Assembly: GCA_964503615.1 (NCBI GenBank)
Contig: CAZDBA010000035.1
Coordinates: forward strand, 1-33,540
DNA from: CAZDBA01 sp964503615
GTDB taxonomy: Bacteria; Planctomycetota; Planctomycetia; Pirellulales; Pirellulaceae
Direction: 5' to 3'
DNA length: 33,540 bases
Under the pieces are notes generated by a model that did no database searches, was not told the DNA's origin, and was given only the letters and a program-made list of their open reading frames with translations. The stretch's first letter is position 1, and each line of letters begins with the position of its first letter. Shown one piece after another: positions 25,131 through 33,540 of the stretch. Both the position numbers and the translations under genes were made by a program.

Positions 25131-26622
25131 CCAAAAAAATACTCCACCCATTGAAGACTCAAAAAAAACGGAGCGAGACGCAAATGCGGGCAACGCGGCG
25201 CGTCGTACTGGTAAGAACACATTGATGCTGTTGTTGGGAACGCTGTTCCGAATGTTTGTCAGTTTTGGGTTCATCATATTTGCCGCCGATCGCTTGGGAG
25301 TCGAAGGGTTCGGTATCTACTCGATCGGTATTCACTATTTCGAGCTATTCCTCAGCCTGTCAGCAACCGCGATTGGAATTCTGCTGACACGAGATATCGC
25401 GAGGTGGAAGAAACGTGCTGACGAATTGACAACTTCGGCGTGTGTTTTTGCAGCGGTCCTTGCTCTGCTGGGTGCGTTGGTGATGATCGGGTTGACCTTT
25501 GCCTTTCAATTTACCGGTTCGACCTCGATGGTGATCATGGTCGCTTCGTTGGCCTTGTTTCCAGCGGCGTTGTCGGCGATTTTTGAAGCAGTATTGGTTG
25601 CCCACGAGCGAGCGGAGTTCGTTGCACTGGCGGTTTCGATTGAAAGTACTGTACGCGTGCTGGCCAGTATCGCTGCCATCTTGATGGGGTACGGTTTGAT
25701 TACCTTGTTTGTAATCTTGATCGTGACCCGGTTCATTCAACTGGCTGCCTTTTACATCAGTGTGCGTTATGTGGCTTCGCTTCAATTCATTTTCAGTTTT
25801 CGCGGGTTCTCCCGTTTTGTTCGTCGCTGGCGAATGTTCGCCGCAGAAAACTGGATGGCGACGATCTATACCAATCTCGACGTGTTAGTTCTTTCGTGGC
25901 TGACAGGCGAGGTTGCAGTAGGACTTTACAGTGCGGCCTGGAAGATTGTGCGTCTCGGCTCGGTTGCGGCAAAGACTTATACAACTGCAGTGTTCCCCTT
26001 GCTTGCCCGGTTGCATCAGAGCTCGATTCGTCAGTTCGAAAAAGTCAACATGGACACGATTCGCTTGATGTGTGTGATCGCAATACCGATTGTGGTCGTA
26101 ACGTCAGTGATATCCGACCGCATTATTGGTTTGGTCTACTACACAGGCAAGTACTCCGAAGCCGTTCCGGTACTGCAAGTTCTGATCTGGGTTTTGCTTT
26201 TGGAGTTTTTAAACCCGTTTCTAAGCCACACCCTGTTCGCCCGCGGACGTCAGGATCGCTCGATGTATGTTGCGGCGATCGCTTTGGTTGTTAACACAGC
26301 AGCGACGTTCGCTTTGGTCCACAATTTTGGCGCATTGGGCGCTGCGATGGGCACCGTGATTGGTGGATTGGTGGCCACGATTTGCTACATGAAATTCGCG
26401 CTGACTCGCTCGGAAATCATCAAGACGACTCATTCGATTCTGCGGGTCCTGTTGGCCTCGTGTGTTGTCGGACTCGTGTTGTTGTTTGTTCGAGACGAAA
26501 GCTGGTTGGTGCTTGGCCTGGTTGGCCTGCTGATTTACCCAGTACTCATTTGGGTGCTACGTCTGGTAAGCCAACAGGATCTCGATCTGCTGCGCTCGAT
26601 CGTGGCTTCCAAAGCAGCTTGA
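25123..26622 (+). CDS. Polysaccharide flippase (Wzx-like, MOP/PST superfamily)
   Basis: A membrane protein of 499 residues from TTG at 25123 with roughly 12 to 14 helices and a polar N-terminal tail rich in charged residues. It belongs to the oligosaccharide flippase group: after RRTGKNTLMLLLGTLFRM come paired helices, the central AAENWMATIYTNLDVLVLSWLTG segment and RIIGLVYYTGKY. It would move undecaprenyl-pyrophosphate-linked repeat units across the inner membrane. The start codon overlaps the stop of the ligase gene by 8 bp, so the two are coupled in translation and probably work in one pathway. A longer GTG-initiated form (25066) is possible but not favoured. Confidence 0.92.
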   Translation: MSNQKNTPPIEDSKKTERDANAGNAARRTGKNTLMLLLGTLFRMFVSFGFIIFAADRLGVEGFGIYSIGIHYFELFLSLSATAIGILLTRDIARWKKRADELTTSACVFAAVLALLGALVMIGLTFAFQFTGSTSMVIMVASLALFPAALSAIFEAVLVAHERAEFVALAVSIESTVRVLASIAAILMGYGLITLFVILIVTRFIQLAAFYISVRYVASLQFIFSFRGFSRFVRRWRMFAAENWMATIYTNLDVLVLSWLTGEVAVGLYSAAWKIVRLGSVAAKTYTTAVFPLLARLHQSSIRQFEKVNMDTIRLMCVIAIPIVVVTSVISDRIIGLVYYTGKYSEAVPVLQVLIWVLLLEFLNPFLSHTLFARGRQDRSMYVAAIALVVNTAATFALVHNFGALGAAMGTVIGGLVATICYMKFALTRSEIIKTTHSILRVLLASCVVGLVLLFVRDESWLVLGLVGLLIYPVLIWVLRLVSQQDLDLLRSIVASKAA

Positions 26623-26698
26623 CATACAAATTATTAAACCTTTTACATTTCATCGCCTTTATACGATTCACTAGTTTTAAGAACCCGATACGACAAAA

Positions 26699-28876
26699 AT
26701 GACAAACTCACGTTCTTCCTCTGAAAATCCTGTCCGCATTGGTGTTATCGGTTGTGGTGCCATTGCCGATCTATTTCACCTGCCAATCCTTGCCAATCAC
26801 CCTGCAACCCGTAACGGCATTGCGCTCGCTGATCCAAGTCAGGATCGGTTGCGTGAAATGGCGGCCAAGTACGCTCCAGTCCATACCGTAGAGAATTACG
26901 AGGAGCTGTTGGGGAAAGTCGATGGCGTATTGATTGCGACTCCACCCAAGTTCCATTTTCCGATCGCCAAGTTCTTTCTGGAAAACAATGTTCCCGTGCT
27001 GTGCGAGAAGCCTTTGACCGAAGATCCCGAAGAAGCTTTTGAACTGAAACGGATTTGCGAGCAGACGGACACTCCATTGGCCGTAAATCAGACGCGACGC
27101 TTCTTTCCCAGCTATGGAAAGATCCGCGAGTTGATCGATGCGGGTGAGTTGGGAACGCTTGAACGGATTACTTATCACGATGGTGTCGAATTCGATTGGC
27201 CCGCCGCTTCGCCTCACCATTTCGTTCCTACCGCGAAAGGCTCGTGGTCTGATACCGGAGTCCATCTTTTAGACACGATCTGTTATTGGTTGGGTGAAAA
27301 GCCGGAACTGGTTCGTTCGTTCAATGATTCGCAGGGTGGTCCGGAAGCGATGGCGACCGTTATGTTGCAACATGAAGGGTGTGAAATAGAGATCAAAGTC
27401 AGCCGATTGGGTAAGCTCAAGAACGGGTTCGTAATTGAGGGCTCAAAAGGCCGAATCGAGGCCGGTGCCGAAGATTTTGGCGAAGTGATCGTTCACTACA
27501 CCTCGGGTGGTAAAAAGAAATTCAAGTGTGGTAGCCGAGCGTTAAAGTACACCGACTTTGCAAAGCCGCTGATCGAGAACTTTATCGAAGTCATCAATGA
27601 AACGGCTGAACCGATCGTTTCGGCTCACGATGTTGTCGATACCGTCGTGTTGCTGTCCGAAGCGTATTCAAAAGTCGAAACCTACCCGACGCCTTGGAAC
27701 GACGCTGTCAGAGGTGGTGAGATTTTCAAAGCCAATAATTTGGTGCCAGGCGACATCCGCGTCTTTGATCGTCCTACTGTTTTAATCACCGGTGCTTCCG
27801 GGTTCCTGGGCGGCCGAATCGCGGAAGTCATGAAGATGTCCGACTTTGCTGTGCCCGCAGCAGCGATCCGCAAGTGGACGCGGGCTTCACGCTTGGCACG
27901 TGATCCGATGGATATTCGAATCTGTGACATTCTTGAACCCGCAACAATGGATGCCGCGCTGGAGGGCATTGACGCAGTGGTCCATTGTGCCAAAACCGAT
28001 TCGCAAGAGTCGATCGTTGGGGGCACTCGCAATTTGCTCGAAGCCTGTCAACGACAAGGTGTGCGGCGCTTCGTTCATATCAGTACAGCGGAAGTTTACG
28101 GCCCGGTTTCGGGTAACGTGGTGGAAACAGACCCGACTCCGATTACCGGTCGCGACTATGGTGACTGGAAGGTCGAAGCGGAAAAGGTTTGTATGGAATT
28201 CAATTCTCGCGGAGTTGAAACCGCAATCCTGCGACCCTCGCTGATTCATGGGCTCTACAGTAATTCATGGTCGACCAATATGGTCAAGCGATTGTTGTCA
28301 GGAAAATGGGGTCAGTTTGAAGAACACGGTGAGGGAATCGCCAATCTGATCTACGTCGATGATTTGGTTCAAGCGATCTTTCTCTGCCTGGTCCACCCAC
28401 AAGCTGCCGGCGAAGCGTTTAATGTCAACGGCCCGGACAAAATCACATGGAATCAATACTTTACGTTGCTGAATGATGAACTGGGGCGCGAGCCACTCAA
28501 AAAGATCTCAGCCGCCAAATCGAAATTTCGAACCAAAATGATCGGTGCTTTTGGCAAGACGACCGACCTGATCCTGAATCGGTACGAAGACAAGATCATG
28601 GAGATCTACATGCGGGGTGGACTGGCACACCGAATCATGAAAAAGATCAAAGGCGAAATGAATGCAACGCCGGACACGAACGAGTTAAATGATCTCTTTT
28701 CGCGGCAAGCGTACTATGATGATTGCAAGATTTGTTCGTTGCTAGGCTATCGACCTCAGTTCGATATTGAGTCGGCGATTCGTTCAACGATCCAGTGGCT
28801 TCGTTTGCATGAGGTTGTTGAGTCGGGGCAGGTTGCCAATTCGGAAGAAGAGATGGAACCGGAGATGGCCGTATGA
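26699..28876 (+). CDS. Fusion of Gfo/Idh/MocA oxidoreductase and NAD-dependent sugar epimerase/dehydratase
   Basis: A 725-residue two-domain enzyme. Residues about 10-345 form a Gfo/Idh/MocA dehydrogenase with a GCGAIA Rossmann motif near 18, an EKPL signature near 104 and a VHLLD segment near 190. Residues about 360-700 form an extended short-chain dehydrogenase with GASGFLG (365-371), STAEVYG and the catalytic Y487-x3-K491. Both catalytic sets look complete. The reading frame is continuous, so this is a genuine fusion, suggesting consecutive or channelled steps on one nucleotide sugar, for example oxidation plus epimerisation or reduction. The specific substrate is unknown. Its stop overlaps the next start as ATGA, indicating coupling to the following glycosyltransferase. 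Confidence 0.93.
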   Translation: MTNSRSSSENPVRIGVIGCGAIADLFHLPILANHPATRNGIALADPSQDRLREMAAKYAPVHTVENYEELLGKVDGVLIATPPKFHFPIAKFFLENNVPVLCEKPLTEDPEEAFELKRICEQTDTPLAVNQTRRFFPSYGKIRELIDAGELGTLERITYHDGVEFDWPAASPHHFVPTAKGSWSDTGVHLLDTICYWLGEKPELVRSFNDSQGGPEAMATVMLQHEGCEIEIKVSRLGKLKNGFVIEGSKGRIEAGAEDFGEVIVHYTSGGKKKFKCGSRALKYTDFAKPLIENFIEVINETAEPIVSAHDVVDTVVLLSEAYSKVETYPTPWNDAVRGGEIFKANNLVPGDIRVFDRPTVLITGASGFLGGRIAEVMKMSDFAVPAAAIRKWTRASRLARDPMDIRICDILEPATMDAALEGIDAVVHCAKTDSQESIVGGTRNLLEACQRQGVRRFVHISTAEVYGPVSGNVVETDPTPITGRDYGDWKVEAEKVCMEFNSRGVETAILRPSLIHGLYSNSWSTNMVKRLLSGKWGQFEEHGEGIANLIYVDDLVQAIFLCLVHPQAAGEAFNVNGPDKITWNQYFTLLNDELGREPLKKISAAKSKFRTKMIGAFGKTTDLILNRYEDKIMEIYMRGGLAHRIMKKIKGEMNATPDTNELNDLFSRQAYYDDCKICSLLGYRPQFDIESAIRSTIQWLRLHEVVESGQVANSEEEMEPEMAV

Positions 28877-30051
28877 GAATAGCGTGGATCAGCTACGACT
28901 TTCTTGAGTACAGCTCGTTACACGTTAACGCGTTGAGCAAGGAGCATGAGGTATTGGCCGTGCTGCCTAAACAGGAGTGTATTGACGAAGAGCATCAATT
29001 GGATGCAGACGTTAAATGCTTTTTGTTTGACAAGCCACGATTGCGCCAACCGATCAAGCAGAACCGCTCAATCCGCTCGATTTTAAGAGCGCTCGCCGAA
29101 TTCCGACCTGAGGTTGTTCATTTCCAGCAGTCACACCTTTGGTTCAATTTCTCCCTGAAAAAGTTGCAAAAGCACTTTCCGTTGGTGATTACGATACATG
29201 ATCCACGGCATCACTCGGGGGATGCTGTTTCCAAAAAGACGCCGCAGTGGGTTGTTGATCATGGGTTTCGGCAAGCCGACCATGCGATCGTGCACGGACG
29301 AAAGCTCGTTCCTACAGTGTGCGATCTGTTCGGGTTCCAACAGGACCAAGTCCATGTGATTCCGCACGTAGCGATGGGCAATATGTCCAACGGTGGTCAA
29401 ATCGATTCATCGCTGACCGACCCGAATACAATTCTGTTCTTTGGTCGCATTTGGGACTACAAGGGGTTGAACTATTTGATTCAGGCCGAGCCTTATATTT
29501 CTCGTGAGTGCCCAGACGCCAGATTCGTTATCGCAGGTCAGGGCGATGACTTTCAAAAATATCGCGACATGATGGAGAATCCAAAACGGTTCGTTGTTCA
29601 CAACCAATGGATCACTGATGAGGAGCGTGCTGAATTTTTCAGTCAGGCAGGCGTTGTTGTTTTGCCCTATACCGATGCGACGCAAAGTGGTGTTGTACCT
29701 GTTGCTTACAACTATCAAAAACCGGTCGTTGCGACCCGAGTGGGTGCTCTCTCCGACTGTGTGGCCGATGGCGAGACTGGCTTGTTGGTTCCTCCCAAAG
29801 ACCCGCAGGCACTTGCCGCCGCAATTGTTCGCTTGCTTAAAAACCCAACGCTCGCTCAAAAAATGGGAAAGGCGGGACGAGACTGGGTCGAGGACGAGTG
29901 TTCGCCGGAAGCGGTCGCTCGGCAACATGTCGAGGCTTACAAAAAAGCAGTCATCTTCCGCGCTAACCAATTGGGGCAAGGGGCGGCTACCGCTTTTCCG
30001 ACCGCCACTCAGCTAGACCAAAATACGAAACTCGAAGCACGAAACGAATAA
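28873..30051 (+). CDS. Glycosyltransferase, GT4 family
   Basis: A 392-residue GT-B enzyme. The N-terminal domain starts MRIAWISYDF and includes VVHFQQSHLWF. The donor-binding domain has LFFGRIWDYKGLNYLIQA, FVIAGQGDDF and a C-terminal block with SGVVPVAYNYQKPVVATRVG followed by GETGLLVPPKDPQALAAAI. The first Glu of the usual E-x7-E donor motif is not obvious; the segment reads TQSGVVPVAY, as in several GT4 members. The start overlaps the fusion gene as ATGA. It likely adds a sugar to the lipid-linked repeat unit in the cytoplasm. Linkage and donor are unknown. Confidence 0.94.
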   Translation: MRIAWISYDFLEYSSLHVNALSKEHEVLAVLPKQECIDEEHQLDADVKCFLFDKPRLRQPIKQNRSIRSILRALAEFRPEVVHFQQSHLWFNFSLKKLQKHFPLVITIHDPRHHSGDAVSKKTPQWVVDHGFRQADHAIVHGRKLVPTVCDLFGFQQDQVHVIPHVAMGNMSNGGQIDSSLTDPNTILFFGRIWDYKGLNYLIQAEPYISRECPDARFVIAGQGDDFQKYRDMMENPKRFVVHNQWITDEERAEFFSQAGVVVLPYTDATQSGVVPVAYNYQKPVVATRVGALSDCVADGETGLLVPPKDPQALAAAIVRLLKNPTLAQKMGKAGRDWVEDECSPEAVARQHVEAYKKAVIFRANQLGQGAATAFPTATQLDQNTKLEARNE

Positions 30052-30175
30052 ACCGAATCAAACACGTTGCACCAAAGAAGCCCAAAAAAGTTATACACCG
30101 ACGTGAATTTTTCCAGAAACCTTACTCAATCAAACTCAATACACGAATCAACTAACACGGGAACACCTGTCGAAA

Positions 30176-31354
30176 ATGGACAAAATTGCTGAACCAGAAC
30201 GCGAATTGCGTATTGGAGTGATCGCATCTCTCAAACGAGGTGTTGAGCAATTCATCTATCGTGAATTGACTCATCTCGAACACAGGGGAGCGCGAGTTAC
30301 GCTTTATCCAACTAAATTTGGCGATGGCCTTTACGCTCCCAAGGACTCATGGAACGTAGCTCGCTGGACATTGTTGGGAATCCTGCTGGCCCAACCTTTC
30401 GGGTTCTTCCGCCAGCCGGGTCGTTACTTGAAAGCCCTTGGGGTCGCGATTTCGCACGGAGCGATTTTGGACTTCCTGCTGGGAGTCTACTTTGCTCCCA
30501 GTATGAAAGAACAAGACGTTATTTATTCGACGTTTGGTGATCGTAAATTGTTTGTAGGCTACTTTGCCAAGCTGCTGATCGACAAACCGCTGATGTGCAC
30601 GACGCACGCGTACGAGATCTACCAAAACCCGAATCCGAAATTATTCAAAAAAGCGATTTCAGAATGCGAGCAGTTGATTTCGATATCTGAATACAATCGC
30701 AAGCAGATCAACGAACGTTTTGATTATCCCAGCGATCAAATCGAAGTGATTCCATGCTCTATCGATCTGACTGAGTATCAACCGGCTGAGAAGTTTAAGA
30801 TTTTGATCGTAGGTTTCTTTGTTGAACGCAAGGGACACGACATTCTTTTTCAAGCGATCAAGTCGTTGGGCAATCCGAACCTTGAGGTCTGGGTCGTCGG
30901 TGGTGCTGGAGCAGAGCTGGACTCAGTCGACGTACGGGCAATGGCACGCAAGCACGGAGTGGAATCGCAAGTTGCTTTTTTGGGCAAGTTGTCCGGAACA
31001 GCACTCCGCGCGACCTATCACGCTTGCGACCTGTTTTGCTTGCCTTGTCACTTTGGAGCCGATGGAGTTGGCGAAGGATTCCCAACTGTAATCATCGAAG
31101 CAATGGCCTGCGGCAAGCCCGTTGTTTCGACCTATCACGTGGCAATTCCCAGCGTGCTGAATCAAATTCTCGTCGAAGAGAAAGATGTCGAAGGCTTGGC
31201 CAAAGCGATCGACCGGGCTTATGCCTCGCCCGAGCTTCGAGAAGAAATGGGCAAAGAAAATCGCCGTTTGGCCGAACTTCATTTTTCACCCAGTAACGTT
31301 GCCAAAACAACTGCCGTTGCTAACCGACTTTGCCCTGTAGAGTGCAAAGTCTAA
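30176..31354 (+). CDS. Glycosyltransferase, GT4 family
   Basis: A 392-residue GT-B glycosyltransferase. Recognisable donor-domain parts are ILIVGFFVERKGHDILFQAI, WVVGGAGAE, VAFLGKLSG and the E-x7-E motif within EGFPTVIIEAMACGKPVV, which binds the nucleotide-sugar phosphate and ribose. The N-terminal acceptor half is less conserved and carries a hydrophobic stretch near 60-105 that could associate with the membrane. It follows the previous glycosyltransferase after 124 bp with no visible terminator and precedes the AsnB-like gene by 18 bp. It probably works on the same repeat unit; specificity is unknown. Confidence 0.94.
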   Translation: MDKIAEPERELRIGVIASLKRGVEQFIYRELTHLEHRGARVTLYPTKFGDGLYAPKDSWNVARWTLLGILLAQPFGFFRQPGRYLKALGVAISHGAILDFLLGVYFAPSMKEQDVIYSTFGDRKLFVGYFAKLLIDKPLMCTTHAYEIYQNPNPKLFKKAISECEQLISISEYNRKQINERFDYPSDQIEVIPCSIDLTEYQPAEKFKILIVGFFVERKGHDILFQAIKSLGNPNLEVWVVGGAGAELDSVDVRAMARKHGVESQVAFLGKLSGTALRATYHACDLFCLPCHFGADGVGEGFPTVIIEAMACGKPVVSTYHVAIPSVLNQILVEEKDVEGLAKAIDRAYASPELREEMGKENRRLAELHFSPSNVAKTTAVANRLCPVECKV

Positions 31355-31372
31355 GTCGTTTGAAAGATCATT

Positions 31373-33289
31373 ATGTGTGGTATTGCAGGAATCTTGAATC
31401 TCGAAAAAGGTAATCCCGGGCGCCCGGAATTACTGGAAGGGATGCTGCGTACGATTATCCATCGCGGTCCGGACGAGGACGGTACGCTAATCGACGGTGA
31501 ACTGGCAATGGGAATGAGGCGGCTGAGTATTATTGACTTGGCCGATGGGAAACAGCCTATTCAAAACGAAGATGGTCGCTACTCGGTCATATTGAACGGG
31601 GAGATCTACAACTACATCGAATTGCGGAATGACCTCCAATCGCGAGGGCACAAGTTCCGAACCAACAGTGACACCGAAGTGATCGTTCACCTCTTTGAGG
31701 AATACGGCGAAGGGTGTGTGGAACACCTGCGTGGTATGTTTGGTTTCGCAATCTGGGACCACCAACAGCATGAGCTGTTTATCTATCGAGATCGTCTTGG
31801 GATCAAGCCTCTTTATTATGTTGTCGATACAAATCGAAGGTTGATTTTCGGTTCCGAGATCAAATCGTTGTTAACGTTGCCTGACGTAACGGCTGAGATC
31901 GACCATGCTGCTTTGAATGAGTATCTTTCTCTGAAGTACGTTCCGGCACCGCGAACACTGTTCAAAGGGATTCGTTCACTACCGCCAGGGCACATGATCC
32001 GTGTTTGTGATTCGAAGGTCGAAATCAAACAGTATTGGGATCTTTCGTTCGCGAAGAAGCAGGAATTTGCAAACGAAGAAGAGTGTGTTGAAGCGTTGCT
32101 CGAAAAGTTGCGAGAATCGATTCGGCTACGATTGCGTTCTGATGTTCCTTTTGGAGCCTTTTTGAGTGGCGGGCTCGATTCCAGCATCATCGTAGCACTG
32201 ATGTCCGAACGTTTAGATCAGCCAGTAAATACGTTCTCGGCTGGATTCTCAGGTGCAGATGGACAAGACGAATTGCCTTACGCTCGACAAGTTGCCGAAA
32301 AATTTGGCTGTAACCATCATGAAGTTTTGATTGGAGCAGATGACTTTCTGTCTTTGGCGGACAAAGTCATGTGGCATTTGGAACAACCGATCTCGGATCA
32401 AGCCACCGTTGCAACACACATGGTCGCGCGACTGGCACGTCAGCATGTCAAAATGGTGCTTACCGGCGAAGGCGGCGACGAGCTGTTTGCGGGTTATGCA
32501 AGGTACGTTGGCGAGGGGTACTCAACAACCGCAAAATGGATGCCTCGTCCGTTGCGTGGTTTGGCTCGTACGGCCATCAGCAAATTGCCTGGGCTCCGGC
32601 GTCAGAAAATTGCCCTCCATGCGTTGATGCAGAACGATGAAGTCTCGCGGTTCTCAAACTGGTTCCCGCTGTTCAATGGCGACCTCAAATCAAAAGTTGT
32701 TACTGAACAACTCAAGCCAATGATGACCAATGCGGTCGATTCGATTGCTGAACATCTTGCCAAATGTGACGGGAAATCACCTTTAGAGCGGATGTTATAT
32801 GTCGATTCCAAACTGTGGTTGCCCGACTACCTGTTGCTGCGTGGTGACAAACTCACGATGGCCAATTCGATCGAAGGGCGTGTGCCGTTATTGGATCACG
32901 AATTGGTCGAGTTTGCGTGTGGCCTGCCCGATGAGATGAAGCTGAACGGAAAGACACGCAAGTACTTGTTGAAAAAAGTCGGAGAGCGTTTGCTGCCCAA
33001 AGAGATTATCTACCGAAAAAAACAAGGGTTTCCGATCCCGATTCACAACTGGTTACGCAACGAAGCAAAAGAGATGATGCACGACTTGCTCTCGCCACAA
33101 TCGCTTGCCGATCGCGGGCTATTCGATCCCAAGGTCGTATCTCAATTGATGGCAAGTCACGTCAGCGGATATGCCGATCACTCTACCGAGTTATGGGGAG
33201 TAATGAGTATCGAATTGTGGATGAAGAACTTCGTCGATGCCGATCATACGCCAGACGTCAAGCAACCGCTGCACGTCGGCTCGCCGTAA
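31373..33289 (+). CDS. asnB: Asparagine synthetase-like amidotransferase (glutamine-hydrolysing)
   Basis: A 638-residue class II amidotransferase. The N-terminal Ntn glutaminase begins MCGIAGIL with C2 as nucleophile, RGPDEDG at 31-37 and LNGEIYNY at 74-81. The synthetase domain has the PP-loop SGGLDSS at 265-271 and TGEGGDELFAGY. Both halves look functional, so it can hydrolyse glutamine and adenylate an acid. Free asparagine synthesis is the default function. Inside polysaccharide loci, however, relatives such as WbpS amidate sugar uronic acids, and others occur with exosortase systems. Its place 18 bp after a glycosyltransferase favours a polysaccharide role here. It appears to be the last gene of this operon before a 194-bp gap. 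Confidence 0.93.
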   Translation: MCGIAGILNLEKGNPGRPELLEGMLRTIIHRGPDEDGTLIDGELAMGMRRLSIIDLADGKQPIQNEDGRYSVILNGEIYNYIELRNDLQSRGHKFRTNSDTEVIVHLFEEYGEGCVEHLRGMFGFAIWDHQQHELFIYRDRLGIKPLYYVVDTNRRLIFGSEIKSLLTLPDVTAEIDHAALNEYLSLKYVPAPRTLFKGIRSLPPGHMIRVCDSKVEIKQYWDLSFAKKQEFANEEECVEALLEKLRESIRLRLRSDVPFGAFLSGGLDSSIIVALMSERLDQPVNTFSAGFSGADGQDELPYARQVAEKFGCNHHEVLIGADDFLSLADKVMWHLEQPISDQATVATHMVARLARQHVKMVLTGEGGDELFAGYARYVGEGYSTTAKWMPRPLRGLARTAISKLPGLRRQKIALHALMQNDEVSRFSNWFPLFNGDLKSKVVTEQLKPMMTNAVDSIAEHLAKCDGKSPLERMLYVDSKLWLPDYLLLRGDKLTMANSIEGRVPLLDHELVEFACGLPDEMKLNGKTRKYLLKKVGERLLPKEIIYRKKQGFPIPIHNWLRNEAKEMMHDLLSPQSLADRGLFDPKVVSQLMASHVSGYADHSTELWGVMSIELWMKNFVDADHTPDVKQPLHVGSP

Positions 33290-33470
33290 TTAAAATAAGA
33301 ACACCTTGATAAAACCTGTTAATTTGAGCTACATGTCAATTAGTTTTTCTCTGGATATATACATTGAGAATGTAGAGCCTGGTGCTCTGCGTTCGTACTG
33401 TGTGGAAGGCCAAATTTACTGCCAAGTCAGTTTTGGCTGTCTTCACAGGCAACATTTCCCAAATGTTCCA

Positions 33471-33475
33471 GGAGG
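33471..33475 (+). promoter_or_regulatory. Ribosome binding site of the gene at the right edge
   Basis: GGAGG at 33471-33475 lies eight bases before the ATG at 33484 and supports that as a real start. Confidence 0.65.
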
Positions 33476-33483
33476 CTCCGTCA

Positions 33484-33540
33484 ATGTCAATGTCTGAAGG
33501 AAGCATCTTCGAACTAACGGCGCACCGTAGTTGGAACGAG
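33484..33540 (+). CDS. 5' end of a further gene, cut by the window edge
   Basis: An open frame from ATG at 33484 runs 19 codons to the window end, beginning MSMSEGSIFELTAHRSWNE. A second ATG two codons in is an alternative start. The strong GGAGG upstream supports it. Too little is present to assign a family; its position suggests it continues the polysaccharide locus. Confidence 0.55.
   Translation, partial: MSMSEGSIFELTAHRSWNE

Noticed and set aside
33421..33437. GCCAA/TTGGC inverted repeat before the edge gene
   Set aside because: Only a 5-bp arm; too weak to call an operator.
33306..33497. 63-codon frame at the right edge
   Set aside because: It overlaps the better supported start at 33484, which has a strong ribosome binding site in another frame.
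1..33540. CRISPR arrays, insertion sequences, tRNA or rRNA genes
   Set aside because: No regularly spaced repeats, transposase-like proteins, terminal inverted repeats or recognisable tRNA/rRNA sequences were seen.

Overview
The window looks like a chromosomal segment of a planctomycete, probably a marine Pirellulaceae-like lineage. This is judged only from gene content: a short secreted protein with a DVNxDG-type dockerin-like C-terminus, a DWG-type Ser/Thr kinase, a eukaryote-like type II glutamine synthetase next to a type I enzyme, and a large exopolysaccharide (EPS) locus. No database search was possible. There are two 100-N assembly gaps (6912-7011 and 20586-20685), each starting inside a short tandem repeat.

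Region 1 (1-8400) is a housekeeping and miscellaneous block. It holds an SGNH hydrolase, a convergent Ser/Thr kinase, the secreted dockerin-like protein with a clear terminator, glnII (type II glutamine synthetase, with terminator), glnA (type I glutamine synthetase with the adenylylation tyrosine), a thioredoxin-coupled arsenate reductase, and nadC. After nadC comes a structured intergenic RNA-like element ending in a strong terminator.

Region 2 (8400-17070) is a two-gene unit: a family-4-type glycosyltransferase followed by a 7.4-kb NRPS-PKS megasynthase, A-PCP-KS-AT-KR-ACP-TE. The A-domain pocket reads DFWNIGMVHK, the classical threonine code, and the AT looks malonyl-specific. The collinear product would be a 4-amino-3,5-dihydroxyhexanoyl thioester, which has the carbon skeleton of a 4-amino-2,4,6-trideoxyhexonic acid. 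The terminal TE is atypical: Cys for Ser, Glu for Asp, and no His in the expected motif. A small convergent membrane-protein gene follows.

Region 3 (17780-33290) is a Wzx/Wzy-type polysaccharide locus on the plus strand. In order it has a Wzz/BY-kinase-like protein (apparent ATT start, degenerate Walker A), a polyprenyl-phosphate sugar-phosphate transferase, a Gfo/Idh/MocA dehydrogenase, a left-handed beta-helix acetyltransferase, a DegT aminotransferase, an O-antigen ligase/polymerase, a flippase, an oxidoreductase-epimerase fusion, two glycosyltransferases, and an AsnB-type amidotransferase. A further gene starts at the right edge.

The working model is as follows. The sugar transferase starts a lipid-linked repeat unit and the glycosyltransferases extend it. 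The dehydrogenase/aminotransferase/acetyltransferase trio makes a 3-acetamido sugar, perhaps a diacetamido uronic acid that AsnB amidates. The flippase, polymerase and Wzz export and polymerise it. The NRPS-PKS may supply an unusual amino-hydroxy acyl or sugar-like decoration; this last link is inference from position.
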